From positions 1-64,000 of the forward strand of contig NZ_PGUW01000017.1 of NCBI RefSeq assembly GCF_002863565.1: a stretch of 64,000 bases of DNA, read 5' to 3'. The stretch's first letter is position 1. Each line of letters starts with the position of its first letter. A program made the position numbers and the translations under genes. This DNA is from Bacillus sp. V5-8f (GTDB lineage: Bacteria > Bacillota > Bacilli > Bacillales > DSM-1321). The notes beneath the pieces were generated by a model. That model had not been told where the DNA came from. It did no database searches and saw only the letters and a program-made list of their open reading frames with translations. Shown here piece by piece: positions 6,797 through 16,101 of this stretch.

Positions 6797-8506
6797 GTGT
6801 TATCTTCAAAGCCCGCAATATCAGCGGAACTTGGACAGACGGATGACATCACGCTTGGCCAGTATTTATTGGACTGCTTAAAGCGTGAGGGCATACAAGA
6901 GGTCTTCGGGGTACCGGGGGATTTTAACTTTACCCTTTTGGATACGCTTGAAAAACAAGCAGATATTCGATTTATCAATGGCCGAAACGAGTTGAATGCC
7001 GCTTACTCAGCAGACGCATATGCCCGATTAAAAGGAATAGGGGCACTAATAACGACCTTTGGAGTTGGAGAAATGAGCGCCTGCAATGCCATTGCGGGTG
7101 CTTATAGTGAAAATGTGCCTCTTATCCATATCGTAGGAACACCAAAGTCAAAGGAACAAAGGGAGAAGAAGCTGCTGCACCATACCCTGATGAATGGGGA
7201 TTATGATGTTTTCCGGAAAGTATATGAGAATATTACCGGCTACACAGTGATATTGACGCCGGAAAATGCGGAGCTAGAAATCCCGGTAGCAATAAGGATT
7301 GCTAAGGAAAAGAAAAAGCCTGTGTACTTGTCAGTCGCCATCGACCTTGTAATGAAACCGATATTGCGGCACAACTTGCAGCCAACTGACGAAAAAAAAA
7401 CAAAAGAAAATTCGTTACGGGCGGCCGTCAGCCATGTTGAGGAAATGTTAGATTCTGCCCGGAGTGTTGTGCTGTTAATAGATACATTAACGATTCGGTA
7501 CGGTCTTCAAAATGCTGCAATGCGTCTAGCTGAAGAAATGCATGTGCCTGTTGCGTCTATGATGCAAGGGAAAGGTGGATTTGATGAAAGCCATCCCCTA
7601 TATATAGGAACATATGGAGGTCCATTCGGAGATAAAGAGGTGTGTGGCATCGTTGAAGGAGCCGATTGTGTCATTATGGTAGGACATGTGAAGTCTGATG
7701 TCAACATGGCAAAATTTACGGCAAAGCTGAATCCGTTGAATACGGTAACGATTCAGCCTCAATTTGTTATAGTCAGCGAAGCTGAATATGAGAATATTTA
7801 TGCAGAGGATATGCTGGATGCATTGCGGAAAAGCGGCTTTCGGCAGCGGGAAACCCCTAGTAGCAAAGGTTTTCCATATGACGTTGTTAGAGGAGGCCAG
7901 GATGAGCTTATTGCTGCCTCATCCTATTATCCCCGGATTCAACAAATGCTGAAAGACAGTGATATCGTAGTAGTCGAAACAGGTACGTTTTCTTATGGAA
8001 TGTCACAGGTTAGACTGCCAAAGGGAGCGAATTATATTGCTCAAGGGGGATGGCAGAGCATCGGGTATGGGGTTCCGGCAGCGTTTGGTGCGTGTCTGGC
8101 GGAAAAGGATAGGCGGGTCCTTCTTTTTACTGGAGAAGGCTCGCTTCAGTTAACGGTACAGGAAATTAGTTCGATGCTGGAAAACGATTGTAAGCCGATC
8201 ATATTCGTTCTAAACAACGAAGGATACACAATTGAAAAATATTTGAATGTAAAGTCTGAAAATCAGAAATATAACCAGATACCCGCATGGGAGTATACGA
8301 AACTGGCTGATATTTTTGGCGGCATTGCGTTTACTGCAAAGGTGCGCACAAATCAGGAGCTGGATGAAGCCATAAAGCAGGCAGAGACTGAGTGCAAGGA
8401 TAAATTGTGCATCATAGAAATGGTCGTTCATGATCCAATGGATGCTCCTGAGTATCTCCAACGTATGCGGAATTATCTGGAGGAGCAAGAGAAATTGCAG
8501 AATTAA
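6797..8506 (+). CDS. ThDP-dependent 2-keto acid decarboxylase (pyruvate/indolepyruvate decarboxylase family)
   Basis: 569 residues. It decarboxylates a 2-keto acid (pyruvate, indolepyruvate or branched-chain keto acids) to an aldehyde. The N-terminal ThDP domain has FGVPGDFNF (~37-45) and the activating Glu65 in GRNELNAAY. The His pair 128-129 (LLHHT) marks the PDC/IpdC/KdcA group rather than acetolactate synthase. The C-terminal domain has GEGS at 446-449 and NNEGY from 473, the Mg-ThDP motif with GEGS in place of GDGS. GTG 6797 follows TAGGAG. It is single and not in a pathway cluster, so substrate cannot be inferred from neighbours. Confidence 0.92.
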   Translation: MLSSKPAISAELGQTDDITLGQYLLDCLKREGIQEVFGVPGDFNFTLLDTLEKQADIRFINGRNELNAAYSADAYARLKGIGALITTFGVGEMSACNAIAGAYSENVPLIHIVGTPKSKEQREKKLLHHTLMNGDYDVFRKVYENITGYTVILTPENAELEIPVAIRIAKEKKKPVYLSVAIDLVMKPILRHNLQPTDEKKTKENSLRAAVSHVEEMLDSARSVVLLIDTLTIRYGLQNAAMRLAEEMHVPVASMMQGKGGFDESHPLYIGTYGGPFGDKEVCGIVEGADCVIMVGHVKSDVNMAKFTAKLNPLNTVTIQPQFVIVSEAEYENIYAEDMLDALRKSGFRQRETPSSKGFPYDVVRGGQDELIAASSYYPRIQQMLKDSDIVVVETGTFSYGMSQVRLPKGANYIAQGGWQSIGYGVPAAFGACLAEKDRRVLLFTGEGSLQLTVQEISSMLENDCKPIIFVLNNEGYTIEKYLNVKSENQKYNQIPAWEYTKLADIFGGIAFTAKVRTNQELDEAIKQAETECKDKLCIIEMVVHDPMDAPEYLQRMRNYLEEQEKLQN

Positions 8507-8548
8507 CAGTACCGTGTTGGAAAATCATGATTATGCTTAATAAAGACA

Positions 8549-8578
8549 AAACCCACTCTTGCTATGAGTGGGTTTAAC
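8549..8578 (+). terminator. Terminator after the decarboxylase
   Basis: A 10-bp stem AAACCCACTC/GAGTGGGTTT with a 7-base loop; the T run is short and the symmetric A/T ends could serve both strands. Confidence 0.75.
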
Positions 8579-8602
8579 AGTTTAAGCTATATAGGACAAT
8601 GT

Positions 8603-8737
8603 CTAAGCAAGCTTTTTAATTTCATGGCGTTGTTCGATTCGTTTATCGATTTTTTCTAATTCTTTTTTGTCGTTAAGTAATTCCTTTTTATTTTCCTGTA
8701 CCAATTCTTCTAATGATTTCGTTAATCGGCGTCGCAT
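8603..8737 (-). CDS. FbpB-family small basic protein
   Basis: 44 residues (MRRRLTKSLEELVQEN, then KKELLNDKKELEKIDKRIE). It matches the small basic FbpB family: an Arg/Lys-rich start, then SLEELVxENKxxLLxD and a coiled-coil tail. In B. subtilis FbpB is Fur-regulated and works with the FsrA small RNA in iron sparing. AAAGGAG lies 9 bases before the ATG. I did not find a convincing Fur box in the AT-rich upstream DNA (8740-8830). Confidence 0.8.
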   Translation of the reverse strand: MRRRLTKSLEELVQENKKELLNDKKELEKIDKRIEQRHEIKKLA

Positions 8738-8862
8738 TATATAGGCACTCCTTTAAGTGTGTGAATTAATATATCTGAAAATAATATATATTTTAAATAA
8801 TATGATATATAAAAGGGAGTATCATTTTAAAAAGTGACAGTTTCATGACATTTTTAAACACT

Positions 8863-9981
8863 TTACCCTATAGCAGTAGATATATCGTAATCTTCTAGAT
8901 TGATTTCCGTTTCCCATCCAAGGGCAAGTCTTGACAGTTGGTCTCCTAAATATGGGCCCATCGTCAAACCAGAAGCACCCAATCCATTTGCAATCAATAT
9001 TCCGTCCCAACCGGGTAGCGAACCTATAACAGGGAGAAATCCAGGTGTATAAGGACGAAAGCCGGCTCGTGCTTCTAAAAATGTACTATTCGTTAAACCA
9101 GGAGCGGTCTCAAGTGACTTGTTGATCACTTCCTGCAATCCTCCAGCCGTAATACGGTTGTCGAACCCTTGTATTTCATTTTCATGAGTAGAGCCAATTA
9201 CAACCCTCTGGTCCTCGAATGCCAGAAAATATTGGTTACTGGATGGCATTGCTACTGGCCATTTACTTGTATCAGTGTCGGGTATGCGTAAATGAACAAT
9301 TTGTCCTTTTTGCAAGCTCACTTTAAAATCAATACCGAGTGGCTCCAACAATTGGTTGGCCCACGCACCGGCACATACTATTACTTTATCAGCAGTATAA
9401 GATTGTTCACCTACAGAAACACCTGTTACATGATCACTGTTAAAGTGAAGGGCAGCGTTGCCGTAAATCAGCGTAGCACCGTGTTTTTGAGCTGCCCGCA
9501 ATAGGGCATCCCGTAGAGAGCGTCCATCGACCCGAGCAGCACCACTTACATGGACAGAGGAATACCCTTCTGCTAGTGGTGGAAAACTTGCCTTGGTTTC
9601 TTCTATGGTAAGACGGTTGATGCTTCCGATTTCCGGTGCTTCCACCTTACGAATTTCCGCACGTTTCTCCATCGCAAGAAGTTTCTTTTCGTCAGTATGT
9701 AAACTAATTGCACCGACCCGGGCATAGCCGGTTTCTGTTTCCCCATCGGCCTCAAGCTGCTCGATCAAGCCAGGGTAAAAGCGGGCCCCTGCTTTTGCCA
9801 GTTGGTACCAAGCCTGGTTGCGCCTTTGGGATAACCATGGGCAAACGATCCCTGCAGCGGCACTAGTGGCCTGACCCGCATCTTTTCGATCTACAATGAG
9901 GACTTCCGCCCCCTTTTTTACCAGCTGGTAAGCAGTTGAAGCTCCTAGGATTCCAGCCCCGACAACAATGAACTTTTTCAC
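8863..9981 (-). CDS. DadA/ThiO-like FAD-dependent amino acid oxidoreductase
   Basis: 372 residues from GTG 9981. The FAD-binding fold starts at residue 3 (FIVVGAGILGASTAYQL) and ends with an Asp/Arg-type acidic position in VLIVDRKDAG. The later block RAGFRPYTPGFLPVIG followed by IANGLGASGLTMGP is typical of the DAO family (D-amino acid dehydrogenase, glycine oxidase). The expected product is a keto acid plus ammonia from a D-amino acid or glycine. GTG 9981 is preceded by AAAGGA at a 9-base spacing; the longer in-frame start at 10077 lacks a site and would precede the dinucleotide fold by 35 residues. Confidence 0.88.
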   Translation of the reverse strand: MKKFIVVGAGILGASTAYQLVKKGAEVLIVDRKDAGQATSAAAGIVCPWLSQRRNQAWYQLAKAGARFYPGLIEQLEADGETETGYARVGAISLHTDEKKLLAMEKRAEIRKVEAPEIGSINRLTIEETKASFPPLAEGYSSVHVSGAARVDGRSLRDALLRAAQKHGATLIYGNAALHFNSDHVTGVSVGEQSYTADKVIVCAGAWANQLLEPLGIDFKVSLQKGQIVHLRIPDTDTSKWPVAMPSSNQYFLAFEDQRVVIGSTHENEIQGFDNRITAGGLQEVINKSLETAPGLTNSTFLEARAGFRPYTPGFLPVIGSLPGWDGILIANGLGASGLTMGPYLGDQLSRLALGWETEINLEDYDISTAIG

Positions 9982-10266
9982 AAGTTTGCATCCTTTCATT
10001 AACGGACTAACTGGGATTGGCTGTAAGCCAAACCGTGAAATTCGTGAATATGAGTAGATATAAAGGAAGTATGTCATTAAAATGACTCCAATGTCAAAAG
10101 CTATAAAGCTTCATCAGAATAATCAAGGGAAAAGCTTTGCAAATACAACCCCTACTATTTTGATAGTTTTATGCTAATGATAGGACCGAAATTCATAGTG
10201 ATTTGCATAACAAACCAAATTTAACAAAAGCTATCCGAAAGAAAAAGTGAATTTCGGAGGCATAAA

Positions 10267-11730
10267 ATGGTTGGAGTATTTAAAAGAAAAAACAAGAAGC
10301 TTACATCTGAGGAAAAAGAGCCTAATATTATTCCAACTCTCGCAGCTATACGGGAGGAATTCAGGGATTGTGCAGATTTGGTGGAAAATGATATCACCCA
10401 TCTATCGTTACAATACACGTATATAGAGAATCTCGTAAAGGAAGCAAAAGTACAAGAGCTCCTTGTTGAACCCTTTGACAAAGGAAAACCAGACGATGTA
10501 ATAAAAATACTTTCAGAAACAAGATATCAGGAAGTAGCGGATAATGAAACCCTGTGCCAGGGGGTGTTAGATGGAAAAGCTGCTATATTTTATAAAGAGA
10601 AAGCTTATTTGGTAAATGTGTTTGGGCCGGAAGCCAGATCAATTGCTGAATCGCAAACGGAATCGGTCATCATTGGCCCACACGATTCATTTGTAGAATC
10701 TGCGGGAAATAATCTCTCTCTTATACGAAGGCGAATTAAGAGTTCCAGCTTGAAAACGTTAAAATTTCGTGTAGGTAACGTATGTAACACAGATGTCTAT
10801 ATTGTTTATATTGAAGGAATAGCAAACCCCGAATTCGTATCACTTACGAAAAAACGGATACTAGCGATTGGAAGAGACGGGATCATTGATTCTGCTATGC
10901 TCGTTCAAATGATTGATGACCAGCCATATTCTGTTTTTCCGCAATTCTTGACGACTGAAAGGCCCGATTCCACAGCTTCCAAACTTTTAGAAGGGAAAAT
11001 CGTCATTATGGCTGACGGGAGCCCTTCCGTCATAATTGCCCCAACCAGTTTTTTTGAATTCTTCAATACCTCGGAGGATTATTACCAAAGATGGGCAGTT
11101 GCCACTTTTTTACGAATCCTTCGGTATACGGCATTCTTTATTACCATTTTTTTTACGGCCTTTTATGTTGCCGTGACAACGTTTCATTACGAAATGATTC
11201 CGCGGCCCCTATTGATGACGCTTCTTAAATCACGGATGCGAGTTCCTTTTCCGCCTCTGTATGAGGCATTGTTAATGGAGGTAACGGTGGAATTATTACG
11301 GGAGGCAGGAGCTAGGCTGCCTACGAAAATTGGCCAGACAATTGGCATTGTTGGAGGTATTGTGATTGGGGAATCAGCGGTACAGGCGGGTTTAACGAGC
11401 AACATTTTGATTATCTCCACCGCCATTTCGGCCATTGCCTCTTTTGTCATTCCGAGCTATATGATGAGCCAGTCGATACGCCTGGTTCGTTTTGGTATCA
11501 TTCTGCTGGCAGGAATCTGGGGGAATTTCGGCATTATGATAGGCCTTGGGTTTGTGCTTATTCATTTGGCAAGCCTGACAAGTTTAAAAACATCTTATAT
11601 GACACCGATTACTCCGATGGCCTTTGGTGATTTGAAGGATATCCTCATTCGTGCCCCATTTTCTAAATTGAGAACGCGACCTTCCCAGTCAAGAACCGAT
11701 CATTCTATTCGCAGGAAAAACGGAGAGTAG
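10267..11730 (+). CDS. Spore germinant receptor A subunit (GerA/GerKA family)
   Basis: 487 residues. The soluble N-terminal domain (~1-280) is followed by five to six membrane segments from ~290 (FLRILRYTAFFITIFF) to ~450. Conserved receptor motifs include MIPRPLLMTLLKSRMRVPFPP, the EALLMEVTVELLREAG block, and GQTIGIVGGIVIGESAVQAG. The A subunit forms a complex with B and C in the inner spore membrane and gates germination in response to nutrients. CGGAGG precedes ATG 10267. The order A-B-C is that of gerA, gerB and gerK operons; the germinant cannot be predicted. Confidence 0.96.
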   Translation: MVGVFKRKNKKLTSEEKEPNIIPTLAAIREEFRDCADLVENDITHLSLQYTYIENLVKEAKVQELLVEPFDKGKPDDVIKILSETRYQEVADNETLCQGVLDGKAAIFYKEKAYLVNVFGPEARSIAESQTESVIIGPHDSFVESAGNNLSLIRRRIKSSSLKTLKFRVGNVCNTDVYIVYIEGIANPEFVSLTKKRILAIGRDGIIDSAMLVQMIDDQPYSVFPQFLTTERPDSTASKLLEGKIVIMADGSPSVIIAPTSFFEFFNTSEDYYQRWAVATFLRILRYTAFFITIFFTAFYVAVTTFHYEMIPRPLLMTLLKSRMRVPFPPLYEALLMEVTVELLREAGARLPTKIGQTIGIVGGIVIGESAVQAGLTSNILIISTAISAIASFVIPSYMMSQSIRLVRFGIILLAGIWGNFGIMIGLGFVLIHLASLTSLKTSYMTPITPMAFGDLKDILIRAPFSKLRTRPSQSRTDHSIRRKNGE

Positions 11731-11738
11731 GGACACGT

Positions 11739-12821
11739 ATGAAAGAAAAATTGCATTCATTTCATCTTGTTATACTGGTTTACTTGACTCAAACCGGCGT
11801 TGTCCTGTTTGCCCTTCCCCACACACTGGCGGTACATTTTGGTACAAATGGATGGCTTGCGTTGTTTCTTGTGTCAGCTCTGGCTTATCTCAATATATTC
11901 TTAATAGGAGCCGCATACAGGAGAGCAAAGGGACAATGTATCTTAGACCTTATTGAGGAGCGTTTCCAGCGTGTAGCGGCCTACCTACTTTTTGGATTTC
12001 TTGCTGTGGTTTGGAGTGTGATTGCCTGCCTAATTGCCAAACAGTATGTAACCCTCTACCAGCTTTTGTCGTATCACTCAACGCCTACCCTGGCGTTAAA
12101 ATTAGCATTTGATCTTCTTGTGTATATGCTTGTGATAAAAGGAATTTATATTATCGCAAAAACATCCACTTTCATTTTTTCCATCTCGGTAATATTGTCC
12201 GTCCTATTCATGTATTTTTTCAGGGAGATCGAATTGGCCCGTTTTACTTCATTCGTATTTAAGGAAGGGGATGGGTGGACAAGGGGCATATTTCAAACAT
12301 ATTTAACGTTTATCGGGTACGAGCTCTCCATTCTTTTTTTTCCGTTTACAAACAGGGAATCCAAGTTCTTCAAATCGCTTATGCTAGGACAGTTGGTCAC
12401 AACCATAATCTACGCCTACACGTCTATTATTTGCTTTGGCTTTTTTGGCCACCAGTATTTAAAGAAAATACTATTTCCCTTATTGGATGCCCTTTCTTAT
12501 ATTCAGTTCCCTTTCGTGGAACGATTGGAAAACTTCCTTTATGGTTTATTTTTATTAAAGACTCTCATTTCTGTTACGGTGTTTTATTGGGCTTCTATTC
12601 AGGCTGCAAATCGAATCTTTAAAACAATAAACCGGAATTTCCTGTCTGCACTAATCATTGCCGGGACACTGGCCATTTCGGCATTTGCCTATTCAATGGA
12701 GGAAGTGGAGAATTGGTTGACTAATTTATCCATCGTTGAGATGGGCATCGGATTTTTGCTGCCTGCTATCACTATACTGCTAACACGCCAGCGGCAAGAA
12801 AGAAGGCAAGTAGATGGATAA
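11739..12821 (+). CDS. Spore germinant receptor B subunit (endospore germination permease)
   Basis: 360 residues with about ten membrane helices of the amino acid/polyamine/organocation permease fold, as in GerAB/GerKB. It opens with LVILVYLTQTGVVLFALPH, the usual helix-1 signature. In the family this subunit carries the germinant-binding pocket. It begins 8 bases after the A subunit and overlaps the C subunit by 8 bases, so the three are translated together. Confidence 0.95.
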   Translation: MKEKLHSFHLVILVYLTQTGVVLFALPHTLAVHFGTNGWLALFLVSALAYLNIFLIGAAYRRAKGQCILDLIEERFQRVAAYLLFGFLAVVWSVIACLIAKQYVTLYQLLSYHSTPTLALKLAFDLLVYMLVIKGIYIIAKTSTFIFSISVILSVLFMYFFREIELARFTSFVFKEGDGWTRGIFQTYLTFIGYELSILFFPFTNRESKFFKSLMLGQLVTTIIYAYTSIICFGFFGHQYLKKILFPLLDALSYIQFPFVERLENFLYGLFLLKTLISVTVFYWASIQAANRIFKTINRNFLSALIIAGTLAISAFAYSMEEVENWLTNLSIVEMGIGFLLPAITILLTRQRQERRQVDG

Positions 12822-13917
12822 ATATAGAAAGTGGCTGATTTTACTAATCCTCCTGACGGGTTGCGGAGACCAGCGAATTCTGGAGGATCAGGCAATGGTT
12901 CAGACGATCACGTATGATTTAGCGGGGAAACAAAATGGGATGGATCAGATCCAGGTCAGTGCAGCCCTCCCCCTTGCGAAAAAGGAGGAATCTCAGAAAA
13001 TCATTTCCACCAAAGCAAAGAGCATGCTGGAAGCACAAATGAAAGCGTCAGAACAAACAGACTGGGACATTGTGCATGGGCAGCTAAGAACTGTGTTATT
13101 CGGGAAGAGTGTCGCTAAAAAAGGTCTCTCAAGTTACTGCGATACACTTGAGAGAGACCCTTCAGTCGGACATCGAACGCACATCATGATTACTAATGGA
13201 AACGCTGCAAAGATGCTTTTTGACAATTATCAACAGCAAAAGGGTACCTATGAGTATATCGACCAATTGATAGAGAAAGAAAGCAAAAATAATCGCCTGC
13301 CTGAAATCAATAGCTATCAATTCATGAGGGACCTGTATGATGATGGAATTGATCCAGTCGCCCCGCAACTGGTTAAAAAGAAGAAGCATGTAGAGGTAGA
13401 CGGAATTGCCTTATTCCGTGATGATCATTATATCACCTATTTAGATTCTTCCATGGGTCCCTTTTATATGCTTCTAACAAAAACGGTCAAAAAAGGGCGT
13501 CTGACTTTTACATGGGAGGGAGGCAAGAATCGGGAAGCGGAGTTATTGACATTTTCCATTACGGACAGTGACCAGAAAATAGATATAAAACGCTCTGTCC
13601 GCCATCCTTTTGCTCTCGTTATTTCGGTAAATGTGAAAGGCACGGTTCTGGAGTATATGGGAGAAGGCAATATAGCAAACCCTAACCAACATAGCCGTAT
13701 TGAAAAGAAGATGGAAAAACATTTAAAGGAAAAGATGAAAAAAGTTGTTGCCTTTACACAGAAACATAGGGTCGATTCACTTGGTATTGGAAAAGTGGTC
13801 CGTAACAGCTTGAACTATGAAGAATGGAATAAGCTAAATTGGCGAGAAACATATTCAAATATCCCGATAACAATACATACGGATGTTCAACTGCGGGATT
13901 ACGGAAGAGTGAACTAG
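12814..13917 (+). CDS. Spore germinant receptor C subunit lipoprotein, Ger(x)C family
   Basis: 367 residues. The signal peptide ends in the lipobox LLTGC (Cys17), giving a diacylglycerol anchor on the outer face of the inner spore membrane. It has the three-domain Ger(x)C layout: the N-terminal region (DQAMVQTITYDL), a DPSVGHRTHIMIT segment, and the C-terminal domain with YGRVN at the end. The 8-base overlap with the B subunit shows an operon. It completes an apparently intact receptor set. Confidence 0.95.
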   Translation: MDKYRKWLILLILLTGCGDQRILEDQAMVQTITYDLAGKQNGMDQIQVSAALPLAKKEESQKIISTKAKSMLEAQMKASEQTDWDIVHGQLRTVLFGKSVAKKGLSSYCDTLERDPSVGHRTHIMITNGNAAKMLFDNYQQQKGTYEYIDQLIEKESKNNRLPEINSYQFMRDLYDDGIDPVAPQLVKKKKHVEVDGIALFRDDHYITYLDSSMGPFYMLLTKTVKKGRLTFTWEGGKNREAELLTFSITDSDQKIDIKRSVRHPFALVISVNVKGTVLEYMGEGNIANPNQHSRIEKKMEKHLKEKMKKVVAFTQKHRVDSLGIGKVVRNSLNYEEWNKLNWRETYSNIPITIHTDVQLRDYGRVN

Positions 13918-14054
13918 TAGTGGGACTCTGAAACTTATGGGAATTTATAGTGTAAGGGGGCTAATGTCGTTAAAAATTGCCACCACTGCATTCATAATCT
14001 ATGTTTTTAACCGATATAGAAAAGAAAGATATAAAGAAGAGTGGGGATACAACT

Positions 14055-14423
14055 TTGAACATCAAGGATTTATTACTGAAAATCAACCAATCTGTAAATG
14101 AACTTGACCTAGTGACCACCAGGAAGTACATTGAAGAAAATTTAGAGATCCTGAATGATAATAGAAATCTATTGAAGGGAAATGCTCGTGTGTTGCTTGA
14201 GTTTCTTACTAACAGAAGGGACGCAGGCCATGAACCTCTTACAAGGGGGGAAATGGCTACAGCAAGTGCCATTAATTCCTTTGCTTCCAAGTTTGATGTA
14301 AGATCCGTTAAAGTAACGATAAAAGATAAGGAGAAGCTGCTCATGCGGAAAGATTTTATCGATCACTTGAATGCTGATGCGAAGATCATTCTGGAAGGAA
14401 TGGGAGCAATCCAAAAGGGATAA
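14055..14423 (+). CDS. Conserved-looking hypothetical protein
   Basis: 122 residues, mainly helical and charged: IKDLLLKINQSVNELDLV, then YIEENLEILNDNRNLLKGNARVLLEFL, then a short beta-like segment (VRSVKVTIKDKEKL). There is no signal peptide and no membrane segment. TTG 14055 follows a GTGGGG-type site, while the upstream in-frame ATG 14001 has none, so I choose the TTG. I do not recognise a family and the neighbours offer no clue. It has its own terminator. Confidence 0.7.
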   Translation: MNIKDLLLKINQSVNELDLVTTRKYIEENLEILNDNRNLLKGNARVLLEFLTNRRDAGHEPLTRGEMATASAINSFASKFDVRSVKVTIKDKEKLLMRKDFIDHLNADAKIILEGMGAIQKG

Positions 14424-14435
14424 ATTTTATTGATA

Positions 14436-14470
14436 GGACAGGAATATTAAGTGTTCCTGTCCCTGTTTTT
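14436..14470 (+). terminator. Terminator after the hypothetical gene
   Basis: A 9-bp stem GGACAGGAA/TTCCTGTCC is followed by CTGTTTTT. Confidence 0.82.
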
Positions 14471-14638
14471 CTCTGCCATCTGAAAGCTACTATTTTCTAA
14501 TGTGCCAGAATCTATGCTGTTCATCGCACATCTGTTGCTGGCCGACCGGTTTACAAACAATATTCCTCCTTATTTCTCAGGACTACTAATTCCATCGATT
14601 GAACTCAGCTTAATCGAAAGAGTTCCGATTATAAAAGT

Positions 14639-14667
14639 AGCCTGCGGAAAGTAGCTCCGACAGGCGT
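14639..14667 (-). terminator. Probable terminator of the Mn catalase gene
   Basis: On the minus strand GCCTGTCGGAG pairs with CTTTCCGCAGGC (imperfect) and a T-rich stretch (TACTTTTAT) follows. Confidence 0.5.
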
Positions 14668-14680
14668 TCTTAGAAGGGGA

Positions 14681-15571
14681 TTAAATATTGCTCATTAACC
14701 TTTTTAAGATTCTATCATAATCGTCTCTATCAATGCCAGGAGCAAATTGCTCAGGCTTTTCCTCAAAGTCAGGAATAGGCGCTCCTTCAGGGATTCCATC
14801 AATTACCCTCAATGGTTCACCAGTTTCTGGGTTTTTCCCTTTCCATATCATGCTGATGTCTCTATATTCAGGTTCATCCCATGTATACAGTACATTGTGC
14901 AGGCCTTGATCCATATATTTTTTTGCAGCATCAAATTTATAATTGTCCAAACTTGGGACTGGCAGCATCTTGCCTACTTCAACCCCTGTTGCGACCTCAA
15001 GTGCTTTGGCATAAGCAAGAATATGCGTACCTCCGCGAACGAGAAGAAACCCGCACAGTTCCCTTGCAGTAGGATGGTCTGTCATTTCATAAACCCTCAT
15101 CTTGTGGGTCCGTGCACCAATTTCCAGCATGTAATTATACAATAAATCCTCAACCAAAACGCCTGTGTTGGTCACATATTCACCGTTCCATGGCCTTCCC
15201 ATTGAATCACCCGGATAAGCTGTTTGTGCCTGAAGTGTATAGTACAGGGAATACCTTGCATCTTTACCTTCCTGCAAAGGTGCCGCATCAGGATCTGCCG
15301 GATAGGTATTTCCGAAAGTTAAAAGATTAATGGTATTGGCTACAAGCTCAACATGGGCAAACTCTTCTGCTGATATGCTCGCAATTAGATCGTGGAAAGG
15401 CTTTAATTTTTTCTTGCCGCGAAAGTTAAAGGATTGGAACATATAGTTATTCAAAGTGGACATTTCACCGAATTTGCCGCCTAATAAATCTTGTACCGCT
15501 GAGGCAGCGTTTGGATCTCCGTGTTCGGGCCGTGGAAGCTCCACTTGTAGCCTATTTATGCGTTTAATCAT
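14681..15571 (-). CDS. Manganese catalase
   Basis: 296 residues; a non-haem catalase that dismutates hydrogen peroxide with a di-Mn centre. Expected ligands are all visible: Glu36 (GKFGEMSTL), Glu70 and His73 (AEEFAHVE), Glu151 (YNYMLEIGA) and His184 (RGGTHILAY). It matches the size and sequence style of the Bacillus YdbD/CotJC group, so a spore coat or spore-associated role is possible. ATG 15571 is preceded by GGGGGATT. An in-frame longer start at 15610 has no site. Confidence 0.94.
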   Translation of the reverse strand: MIKRINRLQVELPRPEHGDPNAASAVQDLLGGKFGEMSTLNNYMFQSFNFRGKKKLKPFHDLIASISAEEFAHVELVANTINLLTFGNTYPADPDAAPLQEGKDARYSLYYTLQAQTAYPGDSMGRPWNGEYVTNTGVLVEDLLYNYMLEIGARTHKMRVYEMTDHPTARELCGFLLVRGGTHILAYAKALEVATGVEVGKMLPVPSLDNYKFDAAKKYMDQGLHNVLYTWDEPEYRDISMIWKGKNPETGEPLRVIDGIPEGAPIPDFEEKPEQFAPGIDRDDYDRILKRLMSNI

Positions 15572-15634
15572 AATAATCCCCCGATCGTATAAGGTTTGTG
15601 CATACATCAATGCATATGTCGGGGGAAGTTTGTA

Positions 15635-15859
15635 TTATTCCAGTGTATAAGAGGGATTCGGAACCACCCAAACAATTTCCTTTGTCCTAATAAAAAAATT
15701 ATTGCCGCCCATTTCCACAACGATATGGTCGGGCATGGCGTTTTTTAGGATGCCTCTTACTAAGAATTTAGTTGTTTGCACGGCTACATGCGCTCCTACA
15801 ATTGATGATAATGTTTGATAAACATATGGATCTTCCAGTTTCCATTCAACCTCTTCCAT
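15635..15859 (-). CDS. DUF2642 family protein (YuzF-like)
   Basis: 74 residues from ATG 15859, which follows a GGGAGCGGAG site. The core (YVYQTLSSIVGAHVAVQ, then VRGILKNAMPDHIVVEMGG, then FFIRTKEIVWVVP) is the DUF2642 Sm-like small beta-barrel pattern found in several Bacillus spore or coat-associated proteins (YuzF, CotP neighbours). It lies just upstream of, and co-directional with, the Mn catalase, so joint expression is likely. Biochemical function is unknown. Confidence 0.85.
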   Translation of the reverse strand: MEEVEWKLEDPYVYQTLSSIVGAHVAVQTTKFLVRGILKNAMPDHIVVEMGGNNFFIRTKEIVWVVPNPSYTLE

Positions 15860-16101
15860 CTTCTCCGCTCCCTTTTTATCAATTTCCACTGTGCATTATA
15901 TGAACAGGATACAGAAATGGGTATTTGTCTTGATGAAAAATTTAGCGGCCAGCCATTGAGCGAGCAGACCCATCGACACGGTGGCGTATTAAATACGGTG
16001 GGGATGTGATCCCACTCGACAAATTTAGTGGAATAATTCCAGAAAATCTTATAAGCTATAGTTTGAAGGTTCTTTTTATAATATATTGGAGGTTGAATGG
16101 A

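Noticed and set aside
8740-8830. Fur box for the FbpB-like gene
   Set aside because: The region is AT-rich with partial matches (ATAATATGATAT) but nothing close to the GATAATGATTATCATTATC consensus.
14747-15330. Open frames opposite the Mn catalase gene
   Set aside because: They are antisense shadows; the catalase frame carries all five metal ligands.
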